This document shows, one piece after another, positions 15,953 through 24,475 of a stretch of 64,000 nt of DNA. The notes under the pieces are model-generated. The model ran no database searches, was not told the origin of the DNA, and saw nothing but the letters and a program-made list of their open reading frames with translations. Location: NCBI GenBank assembly GCA_944326245.1, contig CALVDF010000003.1, positions 1 to 64,000 of the forward strand, in the 5' to 3' direction. Position 1 is the stretch's first letter. Every line of letters begins with the position of its first letter. This stretch comes from an uncultured Bacteroidales bacterium (GTDB lineage Bacteria > Bacteroidota > Bacteroidia > Bacteroidales > UBA932). The translations under genes were made by a program, and so were the position numbers.

Positions 15953-18265
15953 ATGACAAGAAAGAAAGGACCTTCTTCCCGTCGAAAGCACGGGAAGAAT
16001 CAGGCGCCGGAGGAAAAGGCGCTCAGGAAGGAAATGAACCTCAAGAGGAAGGAGCGTGGAGGAGGCAAAAGGAAATCCAAGGGGAAGAAGGAGCGTTTCA
16101 ACAAGGAAGAGCTTACAGGTACCGTCAGCATGACGCGCGAAGGGTATGGATTCGTGGAGGTCACCGGCCGCGATACCGACATCTTCGTACCTCAGCACAA
16201 GATGCGCGGGGCGCTCAACGGAGACATTGTAAAGGTATTGACCACAAAGGCCAAGGGCATAGACAAGGACGGGAAACCGAAGCGCATTGAGGGAGAGGTT
16301 TTTACGGTCCTGGAGCGTTCCAGTAAACCTCATATCGGGGTATTGCAGATATCCCGCGGAGAGGCATGGCTGATAATGGAAAGCCGCAACATGCCGTACG
16401 ACATCAGCATTCCTATGAGCGAGATAGACCGGTGTTTCGGAGAAGACGGGCAGCGTACATGGAAGCCTGCCGACGTGTCCGGGCTGAAGGCGGCTGTCAT
16501 AGTGACGGACTGGCCCAGAAAGGCTCCTGCACCGATAGGACGTATAGTGGATGTGCTCGGAGTGCCCGGGGCCAATGATACGGAGATGCATGCCATTCTG
16601 GCCGAATACGGTCTGCCGTACCGTTTCGATCCGGAAGTGGAGGCTGCCGCCGAAGCCGTTTCCGACAAGATAACTCCGAAAGATCTGGCCGACAGGAGGG
16701 ATTTCCGCAAGATTACCACCTTTACGATAGATCCGGCGGATGCGAAGGATTTCGACGATGCCCTCTCGTACCGCGAGCTGGAGGACGGCAATATGGAAGT
16801 CGGGGTGCATATCGCCGACGTTACATATTACGTGACTCCGGGCTCGATCATAGACAAATGTGCTTACGAGCGGGGAACATCCGTCTATCTTGTGGACCGT
16901 ACCGTACCTATGCTCCCCGAAAAGCTTTCCAACAATCTTTGCTCCCTTAGACCGGGAGAAGAAAAGCTTTGTTTTTCAGCAGTTTTCGATATTTCTCCTA
17001 CAGGAGTGGTCAAGAAGAGCTGGTTCGGCAGGACTGTGATAAAGTCGGACATGCGCTTCAATTACGATGAGGCCCAGGCTATCATCGAGACCGGTCAGGG
17101 ACCGCTGGCCAAGGAAATAACGGCACTCCACAGGATAGCGTCCATACTGAGGAAGAAAAGGTTTGCTGCGGGGGCTATAGCTTTCGACCGTCCGGAGATG
17201 AAGGTCGAGGTCGACCAGGACGGCAAACCGGTGAGGGTCTATGAAAAGATATCCAAAGAGGCCAACTGGCTTATAGAGGAGTTTATGCTTCTGGCCAACC
17301 GTTCTGTGGCGGAATATGTGGGCAAGGTCCCCAAGACCAGGCAGGCCAAGACATTTGTATACCGTGTCCACGAGGATCCCAACGAGGAAAAGCTGGGTGT
17401 GCTCCGCAAGTTCGTAAGGCTGTTCGGCTATGATTTCCCCATGGAGCAGAGCTCTGGCGGCGGAGATGCCAAGGAGGAGCCGAAGCAGTTCCCTCAGGGT
17501 GTGAAGGTAAAGGAAATCAAAGGCAAGAACATAGCCCAGCGCATCAACAATCTCCTGGGAACGGTCAAGGGCCGTCCGGAAGAGGAAGCTGTCGTGATGA
17601 TGGCCCTGCGGTCGATGGCCAGGGCACACTATACCACGGACAATGTGGGACATTACGGTCTGGCATTCAAATACTACACTCACTTTACCTCACCTATCAG
17701 GCGATATCCGGACATGATGGTGCACCGTCTTCTGGCGATGTATCTTGCCGGTGTCGAATCCCAGAACAAGGAATACTACGAGACATGCTGCCAGTATGCA
17801 TCCCAGAGGGAGCAGATCGCTGCGGATGCCGAGCGTTCGAGCATCAAGTACAAGCTGTGCGAGTATATGCAGGACAGGATCGGACAGATCTTCCCCGGTA
17901 CCGTTTCAGGCCTCACCGAATGGGGACTCTATGTCGAGACAGAGCCTGACAAGGTGGAGGGAATGGTCTCCATAAGGGACATCCCTGGAGATTTCTATCA
18001 GTTTGACGAGGAAACGTACTCCATAGTCGGACGCTCGCGCGGCCGCCGTTTCACGATGGGGGACAAGGTATGGATAAGGGTGCTCAGGGCTTCACTCGAA
18101 CAGAAGATCATAGATTACGAACTGGTCGAACCGGAGGAGGCGGATACCACTCAGAACGGCACTCAGGATCAGGCACTGCATCCTGTAGAGGAGGCAGTGG
18201 ACAAGGTTCCGGCAAAGCCCTCTTCCGGAAGTAGACGGAAGCGTGCTCCAAAGAAAGATAAATAG
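15953..18265 (+). CDS. rnr: ribonuclease R (RNB-family 3'-5' exoribonuclease)
   Basis: 770-residue processive 3'-5' exoribonuclease acting in RNA decay and quality control. A Lys/Arg-rich N-terminal tail (residues 1-50) precedes cold-shock/OB domains (TGTVSMTREGYGFVEV at about 58). The RNB catalytic domain begins RRDFRKITTFTIDPADAKDFDDAL, with the clustered aspartates that bind Mg. The S1 domain is at about 640-715 (FPGTVSGLTEWGLYVE), and a basic C-terminal tail ends the protein. Domain order and length fit RNase R rather than RNase II. It is the first gene of a run with rdgB (5 bp gap) and recO. Confidence 0.96.
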   Translation: MTRKKGPSSRRKHGKNQAPEEKALRKEMNLKRKERGGGKRKSKGKKERFNKEELTGTVSMTREGYGFVEVTGRDTDIFVPQHKMRGALNGDIVKVLTTKAKGIDKDGKPKRIEGEVFTVLERSSKPHIGVLQISRGEAWLIMESRNMPYDISIPMSEIDRCFGEDGQRTWKPADVSGLKAAVIVTDWPRKAPAPIGRIVDVLGVPGANDTEMHAILAEYGLPYRFDPEVEAAAEAVSDKITPKDLADRRDFRKITTFTIDPADAKDFDDALSYRELEDGNMEVGVHIADVTYYVTPGSIIDKCAYERGTSVYLVDRTVPMLPEKLSNNLCSLRPGEEKLCFSAVFDISPTGVVKKSWFGRTVIKSDMRFNYDEAQAIIETGQGPLAKEITALHRIASILRKKRFAAGAIAFDRPEMKVEVDQDGKPVRVYEKISKEANWLIEEFMLLANRSVAEYVGKVPKTRQAKTFVYRVHEDPNEEKLGVLRKFVRLFGYDFPMEQSSGGGDAKEEPKQFPQGVKVKEIKGKNIAQRINNLLGTVKGRPEEEAVVMMALRSMARAHYTTDNVGHYGLAFKYYTHFTSPIRRYPDMMVHRLLAMYLAGVESQNKEYYETCCQYASQREQIAADAERSSIKYKLCEYMQDRIGQIFPGTVSGLTEWGLYVETEPDKVEGMVSIRDIPGDFYQFDEETYSIVGRSRGRRFTMGDKVWIRVLRASLEQKIIDYELVEPEEADTTQNGTQDQALHPVEEAVDKVPAKPSSGSRRKRAPKKDK

Positions 18266-18270
18266 CAGGT

Positions 18271-18897
18271 ATGGAGATAGTTTTCGCGACAGGCAATCTG
18301 CACAAACTCGAGGAGGCATCCCAGATCCTCGGGCCGGAGTTCCGTCTGAGGACTCCTGCAGAGCTTGGCATTACGGAGGATATACCGGAGACATCGGGTA
18401 CTCTGGAAGGCAATGCCAGGCAAAAGGCTGAATATGTGTTCAGGCGCACCGGGCTTCCGTGCTTCTCTGACGATACCGGCCTTTTCGTGGATGCTCTCGG
18501 CGGTCAGCCCGGGGTGCTCTCCGCCCGTTATGCCGGTCCGGGAAAGAATGCTGCGGACAACGTGCGCAAACTCCTGCATGAGCTCGCCGGTGTTCCTGAG
18601 GAAAAGGACGGCCGCAGGATGCGTACGGCCCGTTTCCGCTGTGTCGTGGCTTACGTCAGCAACGAGGGTTGCAGGCTTTTCGAAGGTAAGGTGGAAGGGG
18701 AGATAGCGGCCTCTCCCAGAGGTGAAGGGGGGTTCGGCTACGATCCTGTGTTTCTTCCTGCCCGTTACGGACTGGAACGCAGCTTTTCGGAGTTGTCCCA
18801 CGAGGAGAAGAATGCGATTTCCCACCGCGGCGAGGCGATGACAAGGTTTGCGGAGTGGATACGCGGCAGACATGCGGAAGTGGATACGGAGCGGTGA
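18271..18897 (+). CDS. rdgB: XTP/dITP pyrophosphatase (RdgB/HAM1)
   Basis: 208-residue cytosolic house-cleaning enzyme that hydrolyses dITP, XTP and related non-canonical purine NTPs to monophosphates, keeping them out of DNA. The family motifs are all present: FATGNLHKLEEA at the N-terminus, DDTGLFVDALGGQPGVLSARYAG at about 70, and GFGYDPVF then LSHEEKNAISHRGEA near the C-terminus. Length is slightly above the usual 195-200. Its TGA overlaps the recO ATG by one base (TGATG), so the two are probably translationally coupled. Confidence 0.96.
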   Translation: MEIVFATGNLHKLEEASQILGPEFRLRTPAELGITEDIPETSGTLEGNARQKAEYVFRRTGLPCFSDDTGLFVDALGGQPGVLSARYAGPGKNAADNVRKLLHELAGVPEEKDGRRMRTARFRCVVAYVSNEGCRLFEGKVEGEIAASPRGEGGFGYDPVFLPARYGLERSFSELSHEEKNAISHRGEAMTRFAEWIRGRHAEVDTER

Positions 18898-19568
18898 TGA
18901 TAGTCCTTCATACTGTCCGGTACGGTGATACATCCCTTATCGTGCATGGGTACACGAGGGAAGACGGCAGGATGAGTTTCATGTTGAAGGGAGCTTTCGG
19001 ATCTTCTGCCAAACGCCGTCCGTCCCGTGCGGGAGTGGCACTCCTGCATCCGCTGAGTATCGTGGATTATGTAGCAACCAGAAGCCCGAGGGCCAGCATG
19101 GCCTATCTTAGGGAATATTCCCCGAAGTACCGTCTCCATTCGCTCCGGGAGGATTTCCGGAAAATGTCCGTGGCAATGTTTGTCAGCGAGCTGCTCTACC
19201 GTACCCTGCTGCATTCCGAGCGGGATGAGGAACTGTACGATTTCCTCGAGGATGCCGTGTTGCGGCTCGAGGCCATGGATGGCAGTCCCGCCAATTTCCA
19301 TATCTGGTTCCTGGACCGTTACGCTGCCTTTCTCGGATTTCCCTTTGAAAAGGGCTTCAACCTGGATTTCAACCCTTTTACACCTTTGCAGGTCTCGCGT
19401 CTTAATTCCATCCACGAGTGCGGTTTTGAAGCGGCGATGTCCGTGCCGATGACCGGAAACGACCGGAAAGAGCTGATTGAGGCTATCCTCAAATGGCTGG
19501 AATATCATACAGGTTCGCGGATTGAGCTGCGCTCGCTGGAAGTACTGCACCGCATATCGAAAATTTGA
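18897..19568 (+). CDS. recO: DNA repair protein RecO
   Basis: 223-residue RecO-like protein, a RecA-loading mediator of the RecFOR pathway that anneals SSB-coated DNA. The N-terminal OB fold starts MIVLHTVRYGDTSLIVHGYT and continues GRMSFMLKGAFG. The rest is the helical C-terminal domain, with LLYRTLLHSERDEELYDFLED. The zinc-binding cysteines of some RecO proteins are not evident, which is common in Bacteroidota. The ATG overlapping the rdgB stop at 18897 is preferred over one 42 bp upstream, because it begins exactly at the conserved RecO N-terminus. Confidence 0.92.
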   Translation: MIVLHTVRYGDTSLIVHGYTREDGRMSFMLKGAFGSSAKRRPSRAGVALLHPLSIVDYVATRSPRASMAYLREYSPKYRLHSLREDFRKMSVAMFVSELLYRTLLHSERDEELYDFLEDAVLRLEAMDGSPANFHIWFLDRYAAFLGFPFEKGFNLDFNPFTPLQVSRLNSIHECGFEAAMSVPMTGNDRKELIEAILKWLEYHTGSRIELRSLEVLHRISKI

Positions 19569-19597
19569 CTAATTTCGCGGTACTTAAAATACTAAAA

Positions 19598-21139
19598 ATG
19601 TCACTGGTCAATAAGGCTGTAATGGCGGCACTAAGTCCGCTGCTGAGGGATTTTGACAGGGGGTGCGAACATCCCGGAGCTGTTCAGGAACACGTGTTCA
19701 GGCAGTTGCTGGAAGCAGGCAAGGATACGGCGTTCGGAGCGGAGCACGGTTTCGGCAGCATCAGGGATTATCAGGACTACAGAAGGAAAGTTCCGGTACG
19801 GGAGTACGACGGTTTCGCCCCGTATATCACGCGTATGCGGAAAGGGGAGGACTATGTGCTGTGGAACCAGAAGGTCAGATGGTTCGCAAAGTCGAGCGGC
19901 ACGAGCTCGGACAGGAGCAAATACATACCGGTGACCCCGGCCAATCTTGCCGGCTGTCACTACCGCGGGTTCAAGACCATGCTGGCAACATACATACGCC
20001 GTTACCCCGATTCGGGACTTTTCAACGGAAAGGCCCTTACTCTGGGCGGTAGTGTGCGTGTGGACGAGATGTCCGGCAAAGGTGCCAGAAACGGGGATCT
20101 CTCCGCCATCCTGCTGAGCAACAGTCCGGCACTGGCGGAGATTGTCAGGACGCCGTCCAGAGACATAGCCATGCTGGCGGATTTCAGGGAGAAGATAGAC
20201 GGGATATGCAGGGTGTGCTCAAAGCAGAATGTAACCAACTTCTCAGGCGTACCTTCGTGGAATCTGATCATGATTGAGAGGCTGCTGGAATACAATCACG
20301 CGGAGCATCTTACGGACATATGGCCCAATCTTGAACTTTTCATGCACGGAGGTATCGGTTTCGGTCCCTATAGGGAGAAGTACATGCGTCTCATCCCTTC
20401 GGACAGGATGCATTATCTGGAGAACTACAATGCCTCGGAGGGGTATTTCGCACTTCAGGATGATCCTTCACAGACCGGGATGGCCCTGACGCTGGACAAT
20501 GGAGTATTCTTCGAGTTCATCCCCATGGGCGCACTGGACAGTGTTATGGCCGGAAAGTCCGAAGAGGTCTATACGGTGGATGAAGTACGGACAGGCGTAA
20601 CATACGCCATGGTCATCACTACTTCGGGCGGCCTGTGGCGTTATCTTATCGGGGACTGCGTGGAATTCACGTCCCTCTGTCCGCACAGGATTGTCATAAC
20701 AGGGCGCACACAGCTTTACATCAATGCTTTCGGAGAAGAACTCATGATCCACAATGCAGAGGAGGCTATGTCAGAGGCATGCAGGGAATGCGGGGTGGAG
20801 GTCTTGGATTATACGGTGGCTCCTGTGTTCATGGACGATACGCACGCCAAGGGAGCGCACCAGTGGGTTGTGGAATTCTCTGCCGCCAGTCAGGAGGCAA
20901 TGCGTGATCCTGTCAGGCTGGAACGGTTCAGGAATGCGCTGGATGCGGCTCTGTGCCGTCATAATTCCGATTATGACGCCAAACGCAGCGGCGATGTTAC
21001 CATGACCATGCTGGAGCTTACGCCGGTGCCTTCAGGGACATTTTTCAGGTGGATGGAAAGCCGCGGCAAGATAGGGGGCCAGAACAAGGTGCCCCGTCTG
21101 TGCAATGACCGCCGTTTTATTGACAGTATATTGGGATAA
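19598..21139 (+). CDS. GH3-like acyl-acid-amide synthetase family protein
   Basis: About 513-residue protein of the GH3 auxin-responsive family, ANL-type adenylating enzymes that in plants join acyl acids such as jasmonate to amino acids. Visible motifs are WFAKSSGTSSDRSKYIPVTP (ATP-binding loop), LENYNASEGYFALQDD at about 285, and GLWRYLIGDCVEFTS then ITGRTQLYINAFGEELM. Bacterial members are widespread in Bacteroidota but their substrates are unknown. The start at MSLVNKAV is chosen; an in-frame ATG 33 bp upstream overlaps recO and adds residues atypical of the family. An intrinsic terminator follows at 21154-21210. Confidence 0.9.
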   Translation: MSLVNKAVMAALSPLLRDFDRGCEHPGAVQEHVFRQLLEAGKDTAFGAEHGFGSIRDYQDYRRKVPVREYDGFAPYITRMRKGEDYVLWNQKVRWFAKSSGTSSDRSKYIPVTPANLAGCHYRGFKTMLATYIRRYPDSGLFNGKALTLGGSVRVDEMSGKGARNGDLSAILLSNSPALAEIVRTPSRDIAMLADFREKIDGICRVCSKQNVTNFSGVPSWNLIMIERLLEYNHAEHLTDIWPNLELFMHGGIGFGPYREKYMRLIPSDRMHYLENYNASEGYFALQDDPSQTGMALTLDNGVFFEFIPMGALDSVMAGKSEEVYTVDEVRTGVTYAMVITTSGGLWRYLIGDCVEFTSLCPHRIVITGRTQLYINAFGEELMIHNAEEAMSEACRECGVEVLDYTVAPVFMDDTHAKGAHQWVVEFSAASQEAMRDPVRLERFRNALDAALCRHNSDYDAKRSGDVTMTMLELTPVPSGTFFRWMESRGKIGGQNKVPRLCNDRRFIDSILG

Positions 21140-21153
21140 CGCAAAAAGCAACG

Positions 21154-21210
21154 CCCTGAATACATGAATCCCCATACATGTATCCAGGGTGCAGGAAGTT
21201 TTTCGTCTTT
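21154..21210 (+). terminator. intrinsic terminator of the recO/GH3 transcript
   Basis: CCCTGAATACATG (21154-21166) pairs with CATGTATCCAGGG (21177-21189), 12 of 13 positions, with a 10-nt loop. A T-rich tract (gtttttcgtctttt) follows. It lies 14 bp past the stop codon. Confidence 0.75.
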
Positions 21211-21257
21211 TAATTTTAACAGTAGCCGATTGTAAATGTAGGCATTATACAGAAATG

Positions 21258-21379
21258 TTGCAAAAAAACAGTCTTAGCAGGTTAGTTTTTGCAAATAATT
21301 GTAAATGATGGAATTATGCCATTTTGTTAAGATTCCGTCAATGCCTACAGGTGTGATACATTTGTACAAATACCTGTAG
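21258..21379. repeat. two stem-loops in a convergent intergenic region
   Basis: First structure: TTGCAAAAA (21258-21266) with TTTTTGCAA (21286-21294). Second: CTACAGGT (21345-21352) with ACCTGTAG (21372-21379), enclosing the perfect palindrome ATTTGTACAAAT (21360-21371). They lie beyond the stop codon of the minus-strand TPR gene. The first may be its terminator; the nested second one looks more like a protein binding site. I see no gene in 21140-21415. Confidence 0.5.
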
Positions 21380-21415
21380 TACAGATATTTGGAAAAGTAA
21401 GAGAAATTAATTCTG

Positions 21416-23104
21416 CTAAGATTGCCTGTATTCCTTAAGGGCCTTTGAAATGAAATCTGACAGGCGGATTCCATCCCCGATTTTTTTGGCGATACGTGTC
21501 TTCTCTACGTAGAGTGAACTCTCTGATATTCTGCGCAATGCGCATATTGTGCCAGTGGAGAAACCGCATGCCATCAGAGCTATAAGGTAGATGTCCTTTT
21601 CCTTTAGGGCCGGGTATGATGCCTCAAGGCTTGAAAGGAAGCCTGGATATGTGGCATCGACTATCCTTCTGACCCTGGTCATTGTGCCCTCTTCAGGGAA
21701 ATGGGTTTTAAGTATTGATTTAACTTGATCTGCTATTACTCTGGTTTTACCGTACTTGTAATAGGCTTCCATAAGTTCGTCGGCTACTTTCAGCATCTCT
21801 TCGGAGATATTTATGCTTTCTCTGTCGTGCATATTTGATGTATTGCTTACAGTAGAACCTTTTCCTTCATTGATACTGCGTATGATATCCGTGTATTTTT
21901 CGACTTCACGTTTAAGTCTGGTGTTTCTGATATAGATTATGGCTCCTATTACAACTATTCCACACATGATTCCCAGCATGATCATGGATGTGGATACGCA
22001 TCTGCTCCTGAATATGGAGAGCTGTCTGCTCATGCGGTTTGCCTCGAAGTGTTTTTCCACTCCCCTGAGGTGGATGGCGTAGCCTGAGGCGAGTATGCTG
22101 TCTGCCAGTCTCTCTCCATTGACATGGTGGTACAGTGCGGTCTTGTAGTCTTTTTTACTCAATGCGATATCATATTCCAGAAAATGCCTCGATGCGCCGT
22201 TGAGGGTTTTTTCAGGTATCAGTGAGGCTATGATGCGTGCAGAGTCCGGTTTCCCGCTTCTGGCGTAGGCTTTACTGGCATTGTAAAGGATATTGGTCCC
22301 CGCGCTGTTTGTCCAGAATATGGGGTTTCTGAATCTGCGGTATGTATCATGCGCAACACTTATTGTGTTCCGGTAGTCACGTTTCAGGAAGTGGTAAGTG
22401 GTCTCCATGTCTCTTGCGGCAAGCATCATTGTACTGTCATTCAGTTCTTTGGCTATTTTTTCGCCCTCCAGGATGTTGACAATGGCTTCTCTGGCGGAAA
22501 TGGGCAGAAGGGCCCTTCCCAAAGCCAGTCTGGCCCTCATGACCATATCGTCCCTGTCTGTCATCATGAAGCACTCCAGGGCTTTTCTGTACCTGTATAC
22601 AGTCATGGAATCATTGACATACGTTTGCTGATAAAGTTCGGCAATGCGGGTATGCAGCAGTCCGGATTCTATAGGGTCGAAAGCAAGTTTGTTCCTGATC
22701 CTTTCAGCTTCCTTGTATTCTTCAAGGGCGGAAATCAGCAGTCCGCGTTCCGTGTAGACCGCTCCTTGCATGGTAAGTGCCGCCGCATACCGTGATTTGG
22801 GTCCTTTGCGCTTGTAGAAGCTGACAGCTTCGTGGATGGCAGTATCTTCGCTGACAGGCAGCCAGCATTTGTATCTGGCCTGAGTTTTGAGTAGGAAATA
22901 TTTTGCCCTGTCCCTCTTGTTGAGTTGAGGGATTTCAGTACTGTCTATGGACATTATGCTGTACAATGCGGCGGAGGGATCGGTGCCCATGAGTGAATCT
23001 GCAGCCGCCAGCATGGCCTTTACCTCCCCTTTCTGCTGGATGCAGGAGGAAAACAGAAAACATGCTGCTGCTAATATAAGAGGCAGTAAATATTTTTTGT
23101 CCAT
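21416..23104 (-). CDS. membrane-anchored TPR transcriptional regulator-like lipoprotein
   Basis: 562-residue protein with a lipobox-like signal (CFLFSSC, Cys about 21) and TPR repeats across about 25-370 (ALTMQGAVYTERGLLISALEEYKEAE is the clearest). One transmembrane helix is at about 375-400 (SMIMLGIMCGIVVIGAIIYI), followed by a coiled linker and a C-terminal HTH-like domain (YPALKEKDIYLIALMACGFSTGTICALRRIS). This order suggests a periplasmic sensor joined to a cytoplasmic DNA-binding domain, as in Bacteroidota TPR/HTH regulators. It is a clear paralogue of 44314-46083 (both contain ARYKCWLPVxEDTAI). No obvious target gene sits beside it; the CobW gene is divergent. The function is inferred. 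Confidence 0.78.
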   Translation of the reverse strand: MDKKYLLPLILAAACFLFSSCIQQKGEVKAMLAAADSLMGTDPSAALYSIMSIDSTEIPQLNKRDRAKYFLLKTQARYKCWLPVSEDTAIHEAVSFYKRKGPKSRYAAALTMQGAVYTERGLLISALEEYKEAERIRNKLAFDPIESGLLHTRIAELYQQTYVNDSMTVYRYRKALECFMMTDRDDMVMRARLALGRALLPISAREAIVNILEGEKIAKELNDSTMMLAARDMETTYHFLKRDYRNTISVAHDTYRRFRNPIFWTNSAGTNILYNASKAYARSGKPDSARIIASLIPEKTLNGASRHFLEYDIALSKKDYKTALYHHVNGERLADSILASGYAIHLRGVEKHFEANRMSRQLSIFRSRCVSTSMIMLGIMCGIVVIGAIIYIRNTRLKREVEKYTDIIRSINEGKGSTVSNTSNMHDRESINISEEMLKVADELMEAYYKYGKTRVIADQVKSILKTHFPEEGTMTRVRRIVDATYPGFLSSLEASYPALKEKDIYLIALMACGFSTGTICALRRISESSLYVEKTRIAKKIGDGIRLSDFISKALKEYRQS

Positions 23105-23164
23105 ACGGTACGCTGTGCTTGTAAGTTTGTCGGGGCAAAAATATAAAAAGAATGGATAATTGGT

Positions 23165-23172
23165 TATTTTTG
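23165..23172 (+). promoter_or_regulatory. -7 box of the CobW-family gene
   Basis: TATTTTTG matches TAnnTTTG and lies 23 bp before the ATG at 23195. It supports that start over an in-frame ATG at 23174, which would leave almost no leader. Confidence 0.5.
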
Positions 23173-23194
23173 CGTGACTTTAAATACAAGAAAC

Positions 23195-24442
23195 ATGAAT
23201 AGTAGAAAGGAAATTCCCGTGCTGCTCCTTACCGGATATCTGGGCAGCGGGAAGACTACGCTGGTGAACCGTATTCTCTCCAATGAAAAAGGAATCAGGT
23301 TTGCAGTTATCGTGAACGATATCGGAGAAGTGAACATCGATGCGGATCTGATCCAGAGGGGCGGAGTCGTGGGCAGTCAGGATGACAGTCTTGTGGCTTT
23401 GCAGAACGGATGTATATGCTGTACCCTGAAGACCGACCTGATGAACCAGATTTCAGACCTGATAGGGATGGCCCGTTTTGACTATATCGTAATAGAAGCC
23501 AGCGGCATCTGTGAGCCGGAGCCTATTGCCAGGACGATATGCAGTATGCCACGGATGGACCCTAGGCTGGATAAGTACGGCACGGTCCCGCGGCTGGACT
23601 GCATAGTCACGGTTGTGGATGCGCTCAGGCTGCAGGACGAGTTTTCCTGCGGGGACAGCCTCATGCGCAAGGATCTGGAGGAAGATGACATCGAGAACCT
23701 GATCCTTCAGCAGATAGAGTTCTGCAATATAGTCCTGCTCAACAAGGTATCTGAAGTGACGGTTGAGGAAAAGGAGCGTATCAGACGGATAATATCGGCA
23801 GTACAGCCTTCGGTGCGCATCATTGAGTGCGATTACGGCGACATAGACCTGAACAGTATAATCAATACCCGAATGTTTGATTTCAACAAGGTGGCGGCAT
23901 CAGCCGGCTGGGTGCACGGTATCGAGTCCACCCCTACGGAGGAAGAGGAAGCCGAGGCCAGGGGACATGAGCACCATGACGGGGAAGAACACGGACACGG
24001 GCATGCGCATCATCATGACCATGAGCATGGAGAAGATGAGGGTGAGGCCGAGGAATACGGCATAGGCACATTCGTGTATTACCGCAGGCCGGCATTCGAT
24101 ATCAACAGGTTCGACAATTTCGTGATAAAGCACTGGCCCAAGGAGGTAATCAGGGCAAAGGGCATCTGCTACTTCACACAGGACCCGGACATGTCCTACA
24201 TGTTCGAGCAGGCCGGCCGCCAGAAGCAGCTCAAGGAGGCCGGACAGTGGTATGCCACGGCTCCTGAAGATGAGCTGGAGCAGCTCAAGGCGGGGGATCC
24301 CGGCTTTGCCCGGGACTGGGACGACTATTACGGGGACCGCATGCAGAAGATAGTCTTCATCGGCCAGCACATGGACGTGGAGCAGATCAAGAAGGATCTG
24401 GATTTCTGCCTGGACCCTACGGCGGACATTTCCGGCATGTAA
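23195..24442 (+). CDS. CobW/COG0523-family GTP-binding metallochaperone
   Basis: 415-residue G3E-family P-loop GTPase. Walker A GYLGSGKTTLVNRIL is near residue 13, the metal-binding motif NGCICCTL (CxCC) at about 77, IVIEASGICEPEPI matches the family's E-x-S-G region, and LLNKVSEV is the specificity loop. The CobW C-terminal domain covers about 290-400. Between them is a His/Glu/Asp-rich loop (HGHGHAHHHDHEH within about 250-285), typical of proteins that handle zinc or cobalt. The family delivers metals to client enzymes, or cobalt for B12. The specific metal here is not known. It lies divergent from the TPR regulator and 33 bp before the S41 protease gene. Confidence 0.88.
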   Translation: MNSRKEIPVLLLTGYLGSGKTTLVNRILSNEKGIRFAVIVNDIGEVNIDADLIQRGGVVGSQDDSLVALQNGCICCTLKTDLMNQISDLIGMARFDYIVIEASGICEPEPIARTICSMPRMDPRLDKYGTVPRLDCIVTVVDALRLQDEFSCGDSLMRKDLEEDDIENLILQQIEFCNIVLLNKVSEVTVEEKERIRRIISAVQPSVRIIECDYGDIDLNSIINTRMFDFNKVAASAGWVHGIESTPTEEEEAEARGHEHHDGEEHGHGHAHHHDHEHGEDEGEAEEYGIGTFVYYRRPAFDINRFDNFVIKHWPKEVIRAKGICYFTQDPDMSYMFEQAGRQKQLKEAGQWYATAPEDELEQLKAGDPGFARDWDDYYGDRMQKIVFIGQHMDVEQIKKDLDFCLDPTADISGM

Positions 24443-24475
24443 TTTGTTTCAAGTCCACGAAACCGTTAACCGTAA

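Noticed and set aside
19565-19597. Upstream ATG for the GH3 gene
   Set aside because: It overlaps the end of recO and adds eleven residues not expected in the family. MSLVNKAV is a better start.
23900-24370. Minus-strand frame across the CobW His-rich loop
   Set aside because: Antisense to a gene with intact Walker A and CxCC motifs.
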